The notes under the pieces were generated by a model. The model worked only from the letters and a program-made list of their open reading frames with translations, made no database searches and was not told the origin of the DNA. From assembly GCF_014779555.2 (NCBI RefSeq), contig NZ_CP094357.1, positions 1,674,001-1,738,000 of the forward strand: 64,000 nt of DNA. The letters run 5' to 3'. Shown here piece after piece: positions 1 through 8,737 of this stretch; the first letter of the stretch is position 1; each line of letters starts with the position of its first letter. The translations under genes were made by a program, and so were the position numbers. This DNA comes from Lysobacter capsici. GTDB lineage: Bacteria; Pseudomonadota; Gammaproteobacteria; Xanthomonadales; Xanthomonadaceae.

Positions 1-442
1 CGACCGCTTCGAACGCGGCCTGCAGGACTTTCACTTGCGGGCCCTTGCCGTGCTTGGCCACGTGGCCGATCAGTTCCCAGTTCAAATGGTCTTTGGTTTC
101 GGCCAACACCACGCATTCGCCGGCGACCAGTTCGGCCGCGGCCGGATCGCCCGCCGCCAATGCCATTTCCATCGCCTTGACCAGGGATTTGCCGATGTGG
201 CCGACCACCTTGCGTCCGGGCGTGGAGGTATCGGGATCGAGGCCGAGTTCCTGGAACACGTTCAACAGCACCTTGCGATGGGTGCGGGTTTCATCCAGAT
301 ACTCGGTCCATTCCTTGCGCAGGTCGTCGTTGACCGCGCACCGGATAGCGGTTTCGTACACCTGGATGCCGCCGAGTTCGGTTTCCAGTGCCTGATACAG
401 CAGTTCTTCGACTTGCGCGGAATCTTGTGCGTTCTTCGCCAT
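1..442 (-). CDS. Ferritin-like helical protein, 3' end cut by window edge
   Basis: The ATG lies at 442 on the minus strand with GAGGAG about seven bases upstream, and the frame stays open to the left edge, giving about 147 visible residues and no stop. There is no signal peptide or membrane segment, so the product should be cytoplasmic. The sequence is strongly helical, with paired acidic residues near positions 20 and 30 (TELGG..VYET), a THRK near 55 and a second acidic stretch (ECVVLAETKDHLNWEL) near 120, a spacing that resembles ferritin-like four-helix proteins. The family assignment is an inference; a metal site is not proven. The next genes also look stress related, so a general stress role is plausible. 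Confidence 0.75.
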   Translation of the reverse strand, partial: MAKNAQDSAQVEELLYQALETELGGIQVYETAIRCAVNDDLRKEWTEYLDETRTHRKVLLNVFQELGLDPDTSTPGRKVVGHIGKSLVKAMEMALAAGDPAAAELVAGECVVLAETKDHLNWELIGHVAKHGKGPQVKVLQAAFEAV

Positions 443-583
443 TGGAGTTCTCCTCAGAGCGCCTTATGACGCCGATGCGAAAACCTTAGGCGTCGTGGTA
501 TTTGATCGACGTGAAGTTCTAAGCGGCATGGTGAACGATTCAGCGGCGATTCGCGGGCGTCGACGACGATGCCGCGCGATGCA

Positions 584-1633
584 TCATCCGCGCGGTCCGC
601 CCATGACCGGCAACACCACGCCGTTGATGTAGGAGGCGGTCACCGGCGATGCGAGGAACACGTAAGCGGGAGAGATTTCCTCGGGCTGAGCGGGCCGGCC
701 CATGTCGCTGTCGGCGCCGAACTTCGCCACCTCCTCGGCCGATTTGTCGGCGGGATTGAGCGGCGTCCACACCGGACCTGGCGCGACCGCGTTCACGCGG
801 ATGCCGCGCGGCAGCAACTGGCTGGCGAGCGACAGAGTGAAGGCATGGATCGCGCCCTTGGTCGCCGAATAGTCCAGCAGTGCCTTGTGTCCGAACAGTC
901 CGGTCTCCGAGCCGGTGTTGATGATCGCCGAACCGTTGCCCATGTGCGGCAAGGCCGCGCGCGCCATGTGGAAGTAACCGGCGATGTTGGTCTGCAGGGT
1001 TTCCTGCAGATGTTCGTCGCTGAGGTCTTCCAACGCGTCGCAATGCGCCTGGAACGCGGCGTTGTTGACCAGGATGTCGAGCCGGCCGAAGGCGGCGACG
1101 GTTTGCGCGATCGCATCGTCGCAGAACGCCCGGTCGCGCACGTCGCCGCTGATCGCCAGGCTGCGCTGGCCTTCCTGGTCGATGAACATGCGGGTGTCCT
1201 GCGCGTCCTGATGTTCGTTGAGATAGACGATCGCCACGTCGGCGCCCTCGCGCGCGAACAGCACCGCCACCGCGCGGCCTATTCCGGAATCGCCGCCGGT
1301 GATCACGGCGACCTTGCCCTGCAGTTTTCCGCTGCCGCGATAATCCGGCGCCATGAATTTCGGCGCCGGGTTGAGCAGATGCTCGTGCCCGGGCTTGACT
1401 AGGTGCTGCTTAGGCAACGGGTTTTCCGGTTGCGCGCGTTCGCCGGCCTGCACCGCGGTTTTTTTCGCCGGCTTCGCCTGCTTGTCGGGCTTGCCCTGGT
1501 CGAGCGCGTCGACCTGGCGCTGGATCGCCTTCTGGCGGCGGACGGTCGCGCCCGCGCTGGTCCGAGAGGCGGAGTCCGATGGATTGTCTGTCGACGGAAT
1601 CGCGCGTTGACCCTCTACGTTCTTCTTGGCCAT
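584..1633 (-). CDS. SDR family oxidoreductase, YghA/YhdF-like
   Basis: A 349-residue short-chain dehydrogenase. After a charged, low-complexity N-terminal extension of about 90 residues (Lys, Pro and Gln rich) comes the NAD(P)-binding TGGDSGIGRA motif, then LVNNAA, a Ser in INTGSE and the YSATKGA active-site Tyr-Lys. The C-terminal NGVVLPVMGG is typical of the stress-linked glucose/ribitol dehydrogenase-like group represented by E. coli YghA; the substrate is unknown. An in-frame start 27 bases upstream exists, but AGGAGG sits just before the ATG at 1633 and decides for it. The extension before the Rossmann fold is usual for this subgroup. Confidence 0.88.
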   Translation of the reverse strand: MAKKNVEGQRAIPSTDNPSDSASRTSAGATVRRQKAIQRQVDALDQGKPDKQAKPAKKTAVQAGERAQPENPLPKQHLVKPGHEHLLNPAPKFMAPDYRGSGKLQGKVAVITGGDSGIGRAVAVLFAREGADVAIVYLNEHQDAQDTRMFIDQEGQRSLAISGDVRDRAFCDDAIAQTVAAFGRLDILVNNAAFQAHCDALEDLSDEHLQETLQTNIAGYFHMARAALPHMGNGSAIINTGSETGLFGHKALLDYSATKGAIHAFTLSLASQLLPRGIRVNAVAPGPVWTPLNPADKSAEEVAKFGADSDMGRPAQPEEISPAYVFLASPVTASYINGVVLPVMGGPRG

Positions 1634-1849
1634 GACGCCTCCTGCTGATGCGATCAACAAGGAACCTAAGCCAGCGTATCTTTCACCGACGTGAAATCCG
1701 CGATGAGCGATGGTGATGTCCTGGTTATGTCGTCGATTGAAGCTGTACGGTTAATGTCGAAGCCGATGAATGCGAAACAGTTCGCAGTCTTCGCGGTCGG
1801 CTAACGATGGGCCGTGCAGGTTTGAGTCATCCAACGGCAGGTGATTCCC

Positions 1850-2347
1850 ATGAAACAGCGCCGCGTCTACCGCACCGACGACATCGCCCAGGCCACGCGC
1901 GCGGTCGAGGCATTGCGGGCCCAGGGAATCGGCGACGACGATATTTCGCTGGTGGCCCGTTCGGATATCGAGTTGCAGAGCGTTCCCAACCGGCACAAGG
2001 AAGCCGACACCGACTTCATGCCGGCGGCGATCCGCGGCGCCGGCATCGGCGGCGCGACCGGTTTGCTGGCCGGTCTGGCCGCGACGGTCGTCACGCCGGT
2101 CGGCATCACCTTGGCGGGCGCGGCGGTGGTCGGCGCGGTTGGGGCGCTGGTCGGCACCTGGGCGTCGGCGCTCATGGGCGCGGCCTTGCCCGATCCGATC
2201 CGGCAGAAATTCGACGACGAGATCGCCGCCGGTCGCATTCTGGTGCTGGTCGATGCCGAATCGTCGGTGCACGAGCGCCTCGGCGATGCGTTGGCGAACG
2301 TCGGCGCGACGCTGCTGGACTATGACGCGCTTGCGTCTATGACGTGA
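1850..2347 (+). CDS. Gly/Ala-rich general-stress-type protein with hydrophobic centre
   Basis: 165 residues. The N-terminal third (VYRTDDIAQATRAVEALRAQGI) looks like a small alpha/beta domain as seen in proteins related to general stress protein 17M. The middle (about 65-120) is a long Gly/Ala/Val hydrophobic stretch with two glycine-zipper-like segments, and the C-terminal third returns to a soluble alpha/beta pattern (ILVLVDAE..HERLGDAL). A GTG nine bases upstream is possible, but the ATG at 1850 is better spaced from CAGGTG. The role is unknown; the hydrophobic centre suggests membrane association. It sits next to a stress-type SDR. Confidence 0.78.
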   Translation: MKQRRVYRTDDIAQATRAVEALRAQGIGDDDISLVARSDIELQSVPNRHKEADTDFMPAAIRGAGIGGATGLLAGLAATVVTPVGITLAGAAVVGAVGALVGTWASALMGAALPDPIRQKFDDEIAAGRILVLVDAESSVHERLGDALANVGATLLDYDALASMT

Positions 2348-2501
2348 GGCTGCGCGTGCTTGTCGCGTGTCCGGCTGCGAATGACGTTTCTTGCGTGCGT
2401 ATTGGAATCTTGTTCGAGCGGACATCCCACGGGAGGAAATGAATTGGCGCGAGCTCAGCCTTATCCGACGCGCCGATTGCGGGACAGGGAAATCTGACGG
2501 C

Positions 2502-2849
2502 ATGAGCGACGCTGCATCAGGCGCATTGTTCACGCCGGATCGACGTTATCTGATCGTGCGCGGCCGTCTGTGGCGCGCGGCCAATCCGGATCTGACCGAC
2601 AACGAGCGCGCGGCGCTCGTCGCCGAACTGATGGCGGCCCGTCGCGCGGTCAAGCACGACCGCGACGATCTCGTCGCGCTGGCGAAGGCGAGGCGGCGCG
2701 TGCATCTGGCCAAGGTCGCGCTCGGCGAGCGCGGGCCGGTGTGGTGGAGCGGCGGCGCGCCCGATATGAATCGCAAGCTGGTGGTCAATACGCCCTATGC
2801 GGCGTGGTTCGCGTCGTTGGCCGCGGGCATACCAGCGCAGCGCGATTGA
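2502..2849 (+). CDS. Conserved hypothetical protein (115 aa)
   Basis: A small soluble protein without signal peptide or membrane helix. It has an N-terminal beta-like part (RYLIVRGRLWRAANPDL), a helical charged middle (AALVAELMAARRAVK..) and a conserved-looking tail GPVWWSGGAPDMNRKLVVNTPYAAW. I know similar tails from unannotated proteobacterial proteins but no function. The frame is open from 2391; I chose the ATG at 2502 because the family-like sequence begins just after it, though its Shine-Dalgarno is weak. Confidence 0.7.
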   Translation: MSDAASGALFTPDRRYLIVRGRLWRAANPDLTDNERAALVAELMAARRAVKHDRDDLVALAKARRRVHLAKVALGERGPVWWSGGAPDMNRKLVVNTPYAAWFASLAAGIPAQRD

Positions 2850-2899
2850 GTCGGCGCGACACTGCTCGCGTATCGATCCCGGTCAAGCTCGAACCGTGG

Positions 2900-3178
2900 T
2901 CATGTTTCGCGTTTCCGACCGCGCTTACGCCTGACCATCATGATCTGACCGACGATGGCGGTGATCAGCACGCAGCTGTTGGTGACGATGAACACCCAGT
3001 TGCCGACCAGCACGCTGTAGACCACGAACCCGGCCGAAGCGGCGCATTGGCCCGCGAACAGCCACTTCGACACCGCCTGCGCGTCCTGATCGCGCGATTG
3101 GTCCTGCTTGACGATTTGCCTCAGCAGCGTCGCGATCAGGATTGCCGAAGCCAGCCAACCGATCCAATCGGGATTCAT
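2900..3178 (-). CDS. Small three-helix membrane protein, SemiSWEET/PQ-loop-like
   Basis: 92 residues with three hydrophobic segments (about 6-22, 42-60 and 64-84) and a basic C-terminal tail (RRKRGRKRE). The middle and last helices (YSVLVGNWVFIVTN) resemble half-transporters of the SemiSWEET/PQ-loop type, in which a helix ends in a conserved Asn and two three-helix units dimerise into a sugar pore. I do not see the canonical Pro-Gln pair, so the assignment is tentative. It lies just downstream of the nagA-like gene on the same strand, separated by 155 bases. Confidence 0.65.
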   Translation of the reverse strand: MNPDWIGWLASAILIATLLRQIVKQDQSRDQDAQAVSKWLFAGQCAASAGFVVYSVLVGNWVFIVTNSCVLITAIVGQIMMVRRKRGRKRET

Positions 3179-3333
3179 CGCGGGTCTTCCCTCTGCAGTG
3201 GCGGGCGTCGATTGGCTTCGCGCGTTTGCGGATCGAACGCGAAGCGGACGGCTTGCAGGGTAAACGCAGTTCTCGCCGGGCGCAGTGAACTTGAGTGCGA
3301 CTTCGAAGCAGGGATGCGATCGGCCTGAACCGG

Positions 3334-4440
3334 TCAGGAAAAAGCGACGGCGCGGCCGGCGACATGCACCTCGATGATGCGCAACTGCGGGTCCAGCACA
3401 ACGAAGTCGGCGCAGGCGCCAAGTTCAATGCGGCCGCGGTCGGACAGGCCCAGGTAGTCGGCGGGGAAGGTGGAAACGCGATGCGCGGCATCGGCGAGGT
3501 CCAGGCCGACCTCGACCAGATTGCGCAGCGCCTGGTCCATGGTCAATGCGCTGCCGGCGAGCGAACCGCTGGCCAGGCGCACGCAGCCCAGGCATTTGTG
3601 CACGCGCTGCGAACCCAGCGCGTATTCGCCGTCGGGCATGCCGGTCGCGGCGGTGGCGTCGGTGACCGCGTACAGGCGCGGAATCGCGCGCAGCGCGAGG
3701 CGGATCGCGCCGGGATGCACATGCTGCAGATCGGGGATCAATTCGGCGTACTCGGCATGCGCCAGCGCGGCCGCGGCGATGCCGGGCTTGTAGTGGTCGA
3801 CCCCGGTCATGCCGTTGAACAGATGAGTGAAGCCGGCCGCGCCGGCGCGCAGCGCGGCGACGCCATCCTCGTAGCTGCCGGCGCTGTGGCCGAGCTGGAC
3901 GCGGATGCCCATCGCGCTCAGCTGCGGGATCAACTCGTTGTGTGAGCCGATCTCCGGCGCCAGCGTCAGCACCTTGATCGGCGCCAGCGCGTGCAGGCGT
4001 TGCACCGATTCCAGGGTGGCTTCCACTGTCAGCGGCGGCTGCGCGCCGAGACGTTGCGGGCTGATGAAGGGGCCTTCCAGATGCACGCCGAGCACGCGCG
4101 CCGCATCCGGATCGGGTTCGGCGATGGCGGTGGCGAGCCCGCGCAGCGCGTGGACGATATCGGGCTCAGCCGCGGTCATGGTGGTGCCGAGCAGGGCGGT
4201 GGTGCCGTGGCGGACGTGCGCGCGCGCGACGGTGCGCGCGGCGTCGCCGCCCTGCATCAGGTCGACGCCGGCGGCGCCGTGCACATGCAGGTCGATGAAG
4301 CCGGGCAGAATGATAGTCTCGCCGATGTCGCCGTCGGCGACTTCTTCGATGGCGCGGATTTTCTGGTCGAAGCGGATGCGGCCGCGGCGCCAGCCTTCGG
4401 AAGTGAGGATCCGGCCTTGCAGATTGCGCAGTTCGGTCAC
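3334..4440 (-). CDS. nagA: N-acetylhexosamine-6-phosphate deacetylase (NagA/AgaA family)
   Basis: 368 residues. The amidohydrolase-fold metalloenzyme removes acetate from GlcNAc-6-P or GalNAc-6-P in the cytoplasm. Visible landmarks in order: LPGFIDLHVHG (metal HxH), HLEGPFISP (metal Glu), LGHSAGSYEDG (metal His), THLFNGM (metal His) and VTDATAATGMPDG (catalytic Asp). The start is a GTG whose bases overlap the TGA of the upstream regulator (GTGA at 4437-4440), so the two are translationally coupled. As last gene of an operon with agaS it is more likely to serve GalNAc-6-P than GlcNAc-6-P; sequence alone does not separate the two substrates. Confidence 0.92.
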   Translation of the reverse strand: MTELRNLQGRILTSEGWRRGRIRFDQKIRAIEEVADGDIGETIILPGFIDLHVHGAAGVDLMQGGDAARTVARAHVRHGTTALLGTTMTAAEPDIVHALRGLATAIAEPDPDAARVLGVHLEGPFISPQRLGAQPPLTVEATLESVQRLHALAPIKVLTLAPEIGSHNELIPQLSAMGIRVQLGHSAGSYEDGVAALRAGAAGFTHLFNGMTGVDHYKPGIAAAALAHAEYAELIPDLQHVHPGAIRLALRAIPRLYAVTDATAATGMPDGEYALGSQRVHKCLGCVRLASGSLAGSALTMDQALRNLVEVGLDLADAAHRVSTFPADYLGLSDRGRIELGACADFVVLDPQLRIIEVHVAGRAVAFS

Positions 4441-5219
4441 GGCGTCGCCTCGGCGATGATCACTTCGATGCCCAGTTGTTGCAGACCCTCGCGATAGCGG
4501 TCGTCGATGCCGGCGTCGGTGATGATGGCGTGGATCTGATCGAGACGGGCGATGCGGTGCAGGCTGACCCGGCCGAATTTCGAGGCGTCGGTCAGCACCA
4601 CGATGCGGCGCGCGTGTTCGACCATGCGATGGTTGAGCCGCGCCTCGGCTTCGTCGTGGGTGGTCAGGCCGAACTGCAGGTCCAGGCCGTCCACGCCGAG
4701 AAACAAGGTGTCGAAGCTGTAGGCATTGAGGCTGGCCTCGGCCTGGCTGCCTTGCAGCGACAGCGATTGCTTGCGCAGCACGCCGCCGCTGAGCAGCACG
4801 TCGACGCCGGGCGCGTTGGCGAGTTCCCAGGCGATGTTGAGGCCGTTGGTCATCACCGTGACATCGCGATGGCCGCGCAGATGGCGGGCCAGGGTCATGG
4901 TGGTCGAACCCGAGTCGATGATGATGTTGTCGCCGGCCTGCACCAGTTGCGCGGCGCGCGCGCCGATGCGCTCTTTCAGAGGCAGGTTCAGCGCGTCCTT
5001 CTCGTGGATGTCCTGTTCCTGCGGCGGCGTGCGCACCAGCGCGGCGCCGCCGTGGGTGCGGGTGGCCAGGCCCTGCGATTCGATATGGCTCAGGTCGGCG
5101 CGGATGGTCACCGCCGACACGCCGAAGCGCTCGACCAGCTCGGCCACCTGCACCGAGCCGAGCTCGATCAGGCATTGCAGGATCTGTTGCCGGCGGGCGC
5201 GGGTGTTGCGAATGGCCAT
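4437..5219 (-). CDS. agaR: DeoR family transcriptional regulator, AgaR-like
   Basis: 260 residues. An N-terminal DeoR winged helix (about 6-60: RQQILQCLIELGSVQVAELV, then VSAVTIRADLSHIE) is followed by a sugar-phosphate sensing domain with the DSGST-type phosphate loop (NIIIDSGSTTM, about 98-108). DeoR proteins of this group repress sugar operons and release DNA on binding the phosphorylated sugar. It is the fourth gene of the amino-sugar operon, 27 bases after the kbaZ-like gene and overlapping nagA by four bases. The CTTTCG repeats in the 8738-9071 intergenic region are the obvious candidate targets. The symbol is by context. Confidence 0.88.
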   Translation of the reverse strand: MAIRNTRARRQQILQCLIELGSVQVAELVERFGVSAVTIRADLSHIESQGLATRTHGGAALVRTPPQEQDIHEKDALNLPLKERIGARAAQLVQAGDNIIIDSGSTTMTLARHLRGHRDVTVMTNGLNIAWELANAPGVDVLLSGGVLRKQSLSLQGSQAEASLNAYSFDTLFLGVDGLDLQFGLTTHDEAEARLNHRMVEHARRIVVLTDASKFGRVSLHRIARLDQIHAIITDAGIDDRYREGLQQLGIEVIIAEATP

Positions 5220-5246
5220 CGGTGGGTCCGCGGTAAAGGTCGAAGA

Positions 5247-6569
5247 TTAGCCGTTCGCGGCGGCAGTGGCGCGGGATGCGCGCGCACCGGCCGTGTTCGC
5301 CGAGCAGGCGCGGGCGTATTCGTCCAGGCACAGGCCGATGCGATGGCGTACCAGCGCTTCGGGCGTGTTGGCCAGGGTGCCGGCGCGCACCGCGCGGTAT
5401 TGCTCGGGCAGGTGCTGGCTCAGCAGGAACAGCGGCGGCGCATGCGCGCGCAGGTTGTCGAACAGGCGTTGCACGGCGGCGATCAGGGCCGGTTCGCCCC
5501 AGTAATAACGGCAGCGATCGCTGAGTGCGTACAGCCGCAGCAGATGCAGTTCGCGTTCGTCGCCGTGGTAGTGCTGCCGCCAGTGGCGCGGGTTGTCGAG
5601 CATGCACTGCTCCAGCGCCTGCGGCAGATTCGAGCGTTGCTGCGGCGGCAACAGTTCGGCTTCGATCGCGGCCAGCGCGAACAGCGCTTCGCGATAGGCG
5701 AAGGTCGCGGCCGGGCCGACCTTGAGGATTGCGAAATGATCGCGCACCAGCGCGTGCAGGCCGTCCTCGCGCTGGTAGTCGGTGGAATGCGCTTCGAACA
5801 CGATGCGCGGCTGGCGTTCGAGAAAATCGGCCAGCGCTTGCGCGGCGACCGGATCGTAGTCGTGCACGCTGCTGTGATCGAAGTCGACACCGGGTTGCAC
5901 CACCATCGCGATCACCCGCTCCCAGGCCGGCGCCAGATCGGGCGCGGCGAAGGCGTCGCGGTGGATCGCCAAAGTCTGTTCGGCGGCCTGCGGCGTGGTC
6001 ACCGCCAGACCGCCGGCCAGCGAGGCTTCGCCGCCGGGCACCGGCACTTCGGTGCCGATCACGTACACCGGCGGCGGCAGGCCATGCGCGGCGGCGGTGC
6101 GTTCGGCGATGCGCGCAAGTTCGGCCGAACGCGCGGCGACGGTGGCGTCCGGCAGCGGGGTGGGGTCGTCGGCGCAGGACATGCTGCAGTCCAGATGGAT
6201 CTTGTGGAAACCGGCGGCGACATAGGCTTCGATCAGCACCCGCGCATGCGCCATGGCTTCCTCGGCCGGCCGTTTCTGCCACGCGTTCGGACCGAGATGA
6301 TCGCCGCCAAGCACCAGCCGGTCGGCCGGGAACTGTTCTTCGCGGGCCAACGCGAGCACGTAGTCGCGGTACTGCGGCGGGGTCATGCCGGTGTAGCCGC
6401 CGAACTGGTCGACCTGGTTGGAGGTCGCTTCGATCAGCAGCAAGGTGTCGTGACGGCGGGCCACGTCCATCGCGGCGCGCAGCACCAGTTCATTGCTGCA
6501 GCACACGCTGTACAGACCGACGTTGCGGCCCTGGCGGTGGGAGGCGATCAGCGATTGCACGGGCGACAT
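5247..6569 (-). CDS. kbaZ: KbaZ/GatZ family protein (tagatose-phosphate kinase or aldolase subunit)
   Basis: 440 residues with hallmarks of the GatZ/KbaZ family: VGLYSVCCSNELVL, IEATSNQVDQFGGYTGM, GGDHLGPN, KIHLDCSMSC and HSTDYQ. In enterobacteria these proteins are the non-catalytic partner of class II tagatose-1,6-bisphosphate aldolase; in Shewanella aga clusters the homologue AgaZ was proposed to be the tagatose-6-phosphate kinase. No catalytic KbaY/GatY partner lies in this window, which favours the kinase proposal here (inference). ATG at 6569 follows GGAG at proper spacing; the longer open frame to 6716 overlaps the kinase gene and lacks family sequence. A short Ala-rich tail follows the conserved part. 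Confidence 0.9.
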   Translation of the reverse strand: MSPVQSLIASHRQGRNVGLYSVCCSNELVLRAAMDVARRHDTLLLIEATSNQVDQFGGYTGMTPPQYRDYVLALAREEQFPADRLVLGGDHLGPNAWQKRPAEEAMAHARVLIEAYVAAGFHKIHLDCSMSCADDPTPLPDATVAARSAELARIAERTAAAHGLPPPVYVIGTEVPVPGGEASLAGGLAVTTPQAAEQTLAIHRDAFAAPDLAPAWERVIAMVVQPGVDFDHSSVHDYDPVAAQALADFLERQPRIVFEAHSTDYQREDGLHALVRDHFAILKVGPAATFAYREALFALAAIEAELLPPQQRSNLPQALEQCMLDNPRHWRQHYHGDERELHLLRLYALSDRCRYYWGEPALIAAVQRLFDNLRAHAPPLFLLSQHLPEQYRAVRAGTLANTPEALVRHRIGLCLDEYARACSANTAGARASRATAAANG

Positions 6570-6618
6570 GGCGAAACTCCAACGCGATTCGGGACGACTC
6601 GGTACGAGCCGGGAAAAC

Positions 6619-7560
6619 TCAGGACAACGTCGGCGCCCAGGCCAGCAACGCCGCGCCGCGCGCGCCGCCGGCGCCGCCGAAGCGCGGCGGCACGATCGGC
6701 GGCACCTGCACGCCATCGAACAGATGCGCGGCGACCGCCGCCGGCAACACGCCGTACAGCGGTGCGTGTTGCGACAGACCGCCGCCGAGCACGATCACGT
6801 GCGGATCCAGCACCAGCACCAGCTTGGCCAAACTGTGGCCGAGCAAATCCAGATGGATGGCCATGACTTCGCGCGCCCGCACATCGCCCGCGTCGGCCAG
6901 GGCGAGCACCGCGGCGGCATCGGCCGCTTCGCCGCCGAAATGACGGTGCAGCGCGACCAGACCGCTGCCCGAGACATAACGCTCGACGCAGCCGCGCAAA
7001 CCGCAGGCGCAATCCAGCACCGGCAACGCATAGCGCTGCAGCAGTTGCCCGGGCACGCTCCAGTGGCCCCATTCGCCGGCCAGGCCGTTGAAACCGGTCA
7101 CCAACCGACCGTGCAGGCAGTAGCCGCCGCCCGCGCCGGTGCCGAGGATCGCGCCGAACATGCTCGGATAACCCTCGGCGGCGCCGCCATGCGCTTCGGA
7201 CAAGGCGAAGCACTGCAGATCGTTGCCGAAGTGCAGCGGCCGCCGCAGCCGCGCCTGCAAGTCGGCGGCGACCTTCTGGCCGGTCAAGGCCGGCACGTTG
7301 GCGCTGAGCTGACGGCCGCTGCGCGGATCGCGCACGCCGGGCAGGGCGATGCCGATCGCGGCGTCGGCGAGTCCGAGTTCGGCGTCGGCCGCGGCGACCA
7401 GCGCTTCGAGCGCGGCCAGGAAACCCGGGTATTTGCCCTGCGGCGTGGCGATGCGCCGACGATGGCGCACTTCCAATGCGGCATCGCAGGCGACCAATTC
7501 GATCTTGGTGCCGCCGATGTCGATGCCGTAACAGATCGCGGAAGCGGCGGCGTCAGCCAT
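6619..7560 (-). CDS. ROK family amino-sugar kinase (probable GalNAc or GlcNAc kinase)
   Basis: 313 residues. The N-terminal phosphate motif GIDIGGTKIE (about 12-21), the GTGAGGGYCLHG loop (about 139-150) and the zinc-binding CACGLRGCVE cluster (about 184-193) identify a ROK sugar kinase, which uses ATP to phosphorylate a free hexose in the cytoplasm. ELAGEWGHW-like sequence (GLAGEWGHWSV) supplies the substrate His/Glu. The ATG overlaps the end of agaS by eight bases, so the two are co-translated. Context with agaS and a deacetylase points to GalNAc as substrate, analogous to AgaK; NagK activity on GlcNAc cannot be excluded from sequence. Confidence 0.9.
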   Translation of the reverse strand: MADAAASAICYGIDIGGTKIELVACDAALEVRHRRRIATPQGKYPGFLAALEALVAAADAELGLADAAIGIALPGVRDPRSGRQLSANVPALTGQKVAADLQARLRRPLHFGNDLQCFALSEAHGGAAEGYPSMFGAILGTGAGGGYCLHGRLVTGFNGLAGEWGHWSVPGQLLQRYALPVLDCACGLRGCVERYVSGSGLVALHRHFGGEAADAAAVLALADAGDVRAREVMAIHLDLLGHSLAKLVLVLDPHVIVLGGGLSQHAPLYGVLPAAVAAHLFDGVQVPPIVPPRFGGAGGARGAALLAWAPTLS

Positions 7561-8737
7561 GGTGAATGGTGACGCCCTTGACCACCCGGTTGACGGTGCC
7601 GTCCGGGAAGGGATTGTCGGGGGTCAGGCCGAGCGCGGCCGAACGCTGGAGCGCGTACATCTGCGCGAAGGTCAGCCAGACCGGCGCCAGCCAGCCGTCG
7701 GAAAACATGCCGTCGGCGAACGTGCTGTCGTGTTGCGGCGGCAGCCGCAGGCTGTAGTCGTCGCCGCCGCCGATGTCGGCATGCGGACCGATCGACAGCA
7801 CTTGCCCGGCGACGCCATCGCGGCGCAGTTCGTCGAGCAGATCGTGTTCGTAACGGCGCGCGAGCGCGTGATTGCTGCGCATCACCACCACCAGCGTTTC
7901 GCCGTCGAGCGTGGACTTGGGCCCGTGGCGAAACCCCAGCGGCGTATTGGCCAAGGCCAGGACGCGACCGGCGGTGAGTTCGAGCACCTTCAACGCGGCT
8001 TCGCGCGCCAGCGCTTCCAGCGGGCCGCTGGCCAGGTAGATCACGCGAGTGAACGGACGCTGCGCCAATGCCGCGACCGGCGCATCCCACTGCGCCAGAC
8101 CTTCGCGCGCGAGCTCGGCTAATTGTTGCAGGCGTTCGATCCGCCGCGGCCACGGCGCGCGGTCGAACACGCTCAGCGCGGCCAGCAGCATGCAGCTCAG
8201 GCTGCTGGTCATGGCGAAGGCGCGGTCGCAACTCGCCGCCGGCATCAGCACGGTGCAGGTGTCGTCGCGGCCGGCGCCGCGGCGGGCGAGTTCGCCCTGC
8301 GGATTGCAGGTGATGTCGAGAAAGCGCGCGTGTTCGACTTGCGCGCGCACCAGTTCGACCGCGGCCACGCTCTCCGGGCTGGAACCGCTGCGGCCGAACG
8401 ACACCAGCAGGGTCGGGCGGTCGCGCTGCAGGTACAGCGCCGGATGAGTCAGCAGATTGGTGGTATGCAGCGCGCGCACTTCGGCCGGCCATTGCGCGTT
8501 GATGGCGTCGGCGACCAGATCGGCGATGAAGCCCGAACTGCCGGCGCCGGTGAACAGCACGCGCTGGCGCGGGTCGTCGAGGCAGTCGCCGAGAAAGGCC
8601 TGCACGCGTTCGCGCGCCTGCGCCAGATCGCGGGCCAGTTCGTCCCACAACGCGGGTTGCTGGGCGATTTCGGCGGCGGTATCGGCTCCGCCCAGGCGCT
8701 GCCAGGCGGTCGAGTCGGGGAGCGGGGTGAGGTCCAT
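7553..8737 (-). CDS. agaS: AgaS, galactosamine-6-phosphate deaminase/isomerase (SIS domains)
   Basis: 394 residues with two sugar-isomerase (SIS) domains. The first has LFTGAGSSGFIAD (about 60-72) and VSFGRSGSSPESVA (about 112-125); the second has YLASGPLEALAREAALKVLE and PLGFRHGPKSTLDG. This layout matches AgaS, which turns GalN-6-P into tagatose-6-P and ammonia in the cytoplasm. It is the promoter-proximal gene of a five-gene minus-strand operon and begins about 40 bases from the first CTTTCG box. An AGGG Shine-Dalgarno precedes the ATG at seven bases. A glucosamine-6-P deaminase of similar fold (NagB-II) is the main alternative, but the HGPKSTLDG region fits AgaS better. Confidence 0.88.
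   Translation of the reverse strand: MDLTPLPDSTAWQRLGGADTAAEIAQQPALWDELARDLAQARERVQAFLGDCLDDPRQRVLFTGAGSSGFIADLVADAINAQWPAEVRALHTTNLLTHPALYLQRDRPTLLVSFGRSGSSPESVAAVELVRAQVEHARFLDITCNPQGELARRGAGRDDTCTVLMPAASCDRAFAMTSSLSCMLLAALSVFDRAPWPRRIERLQQLAELAREGLAQWDAPVAALAQRPFTRVIYLASGPLEALAREAALKVLELTAGRVLALANTPLGFRHGPKSTLDGETLVVVMRSNHALARRYEHDLLDELRRDGVAGQVLSIGPHADIGGGDDYSLRLPPQHDSTFADGMFSDGWLAPVWLTFAQMYALQRSAALGLTPDNPFPDGTVNRVVKGVTIHHG

Noticed and set aside
3334-6282. One continuous 982-codon frame including nagA
   Set aside because: Only the last 368 codons have family sequence. The upstream part overlaps the DeoR and kbaZ-like genes in another frame, and a GTG coupled to the DeoR stop is the natural start.
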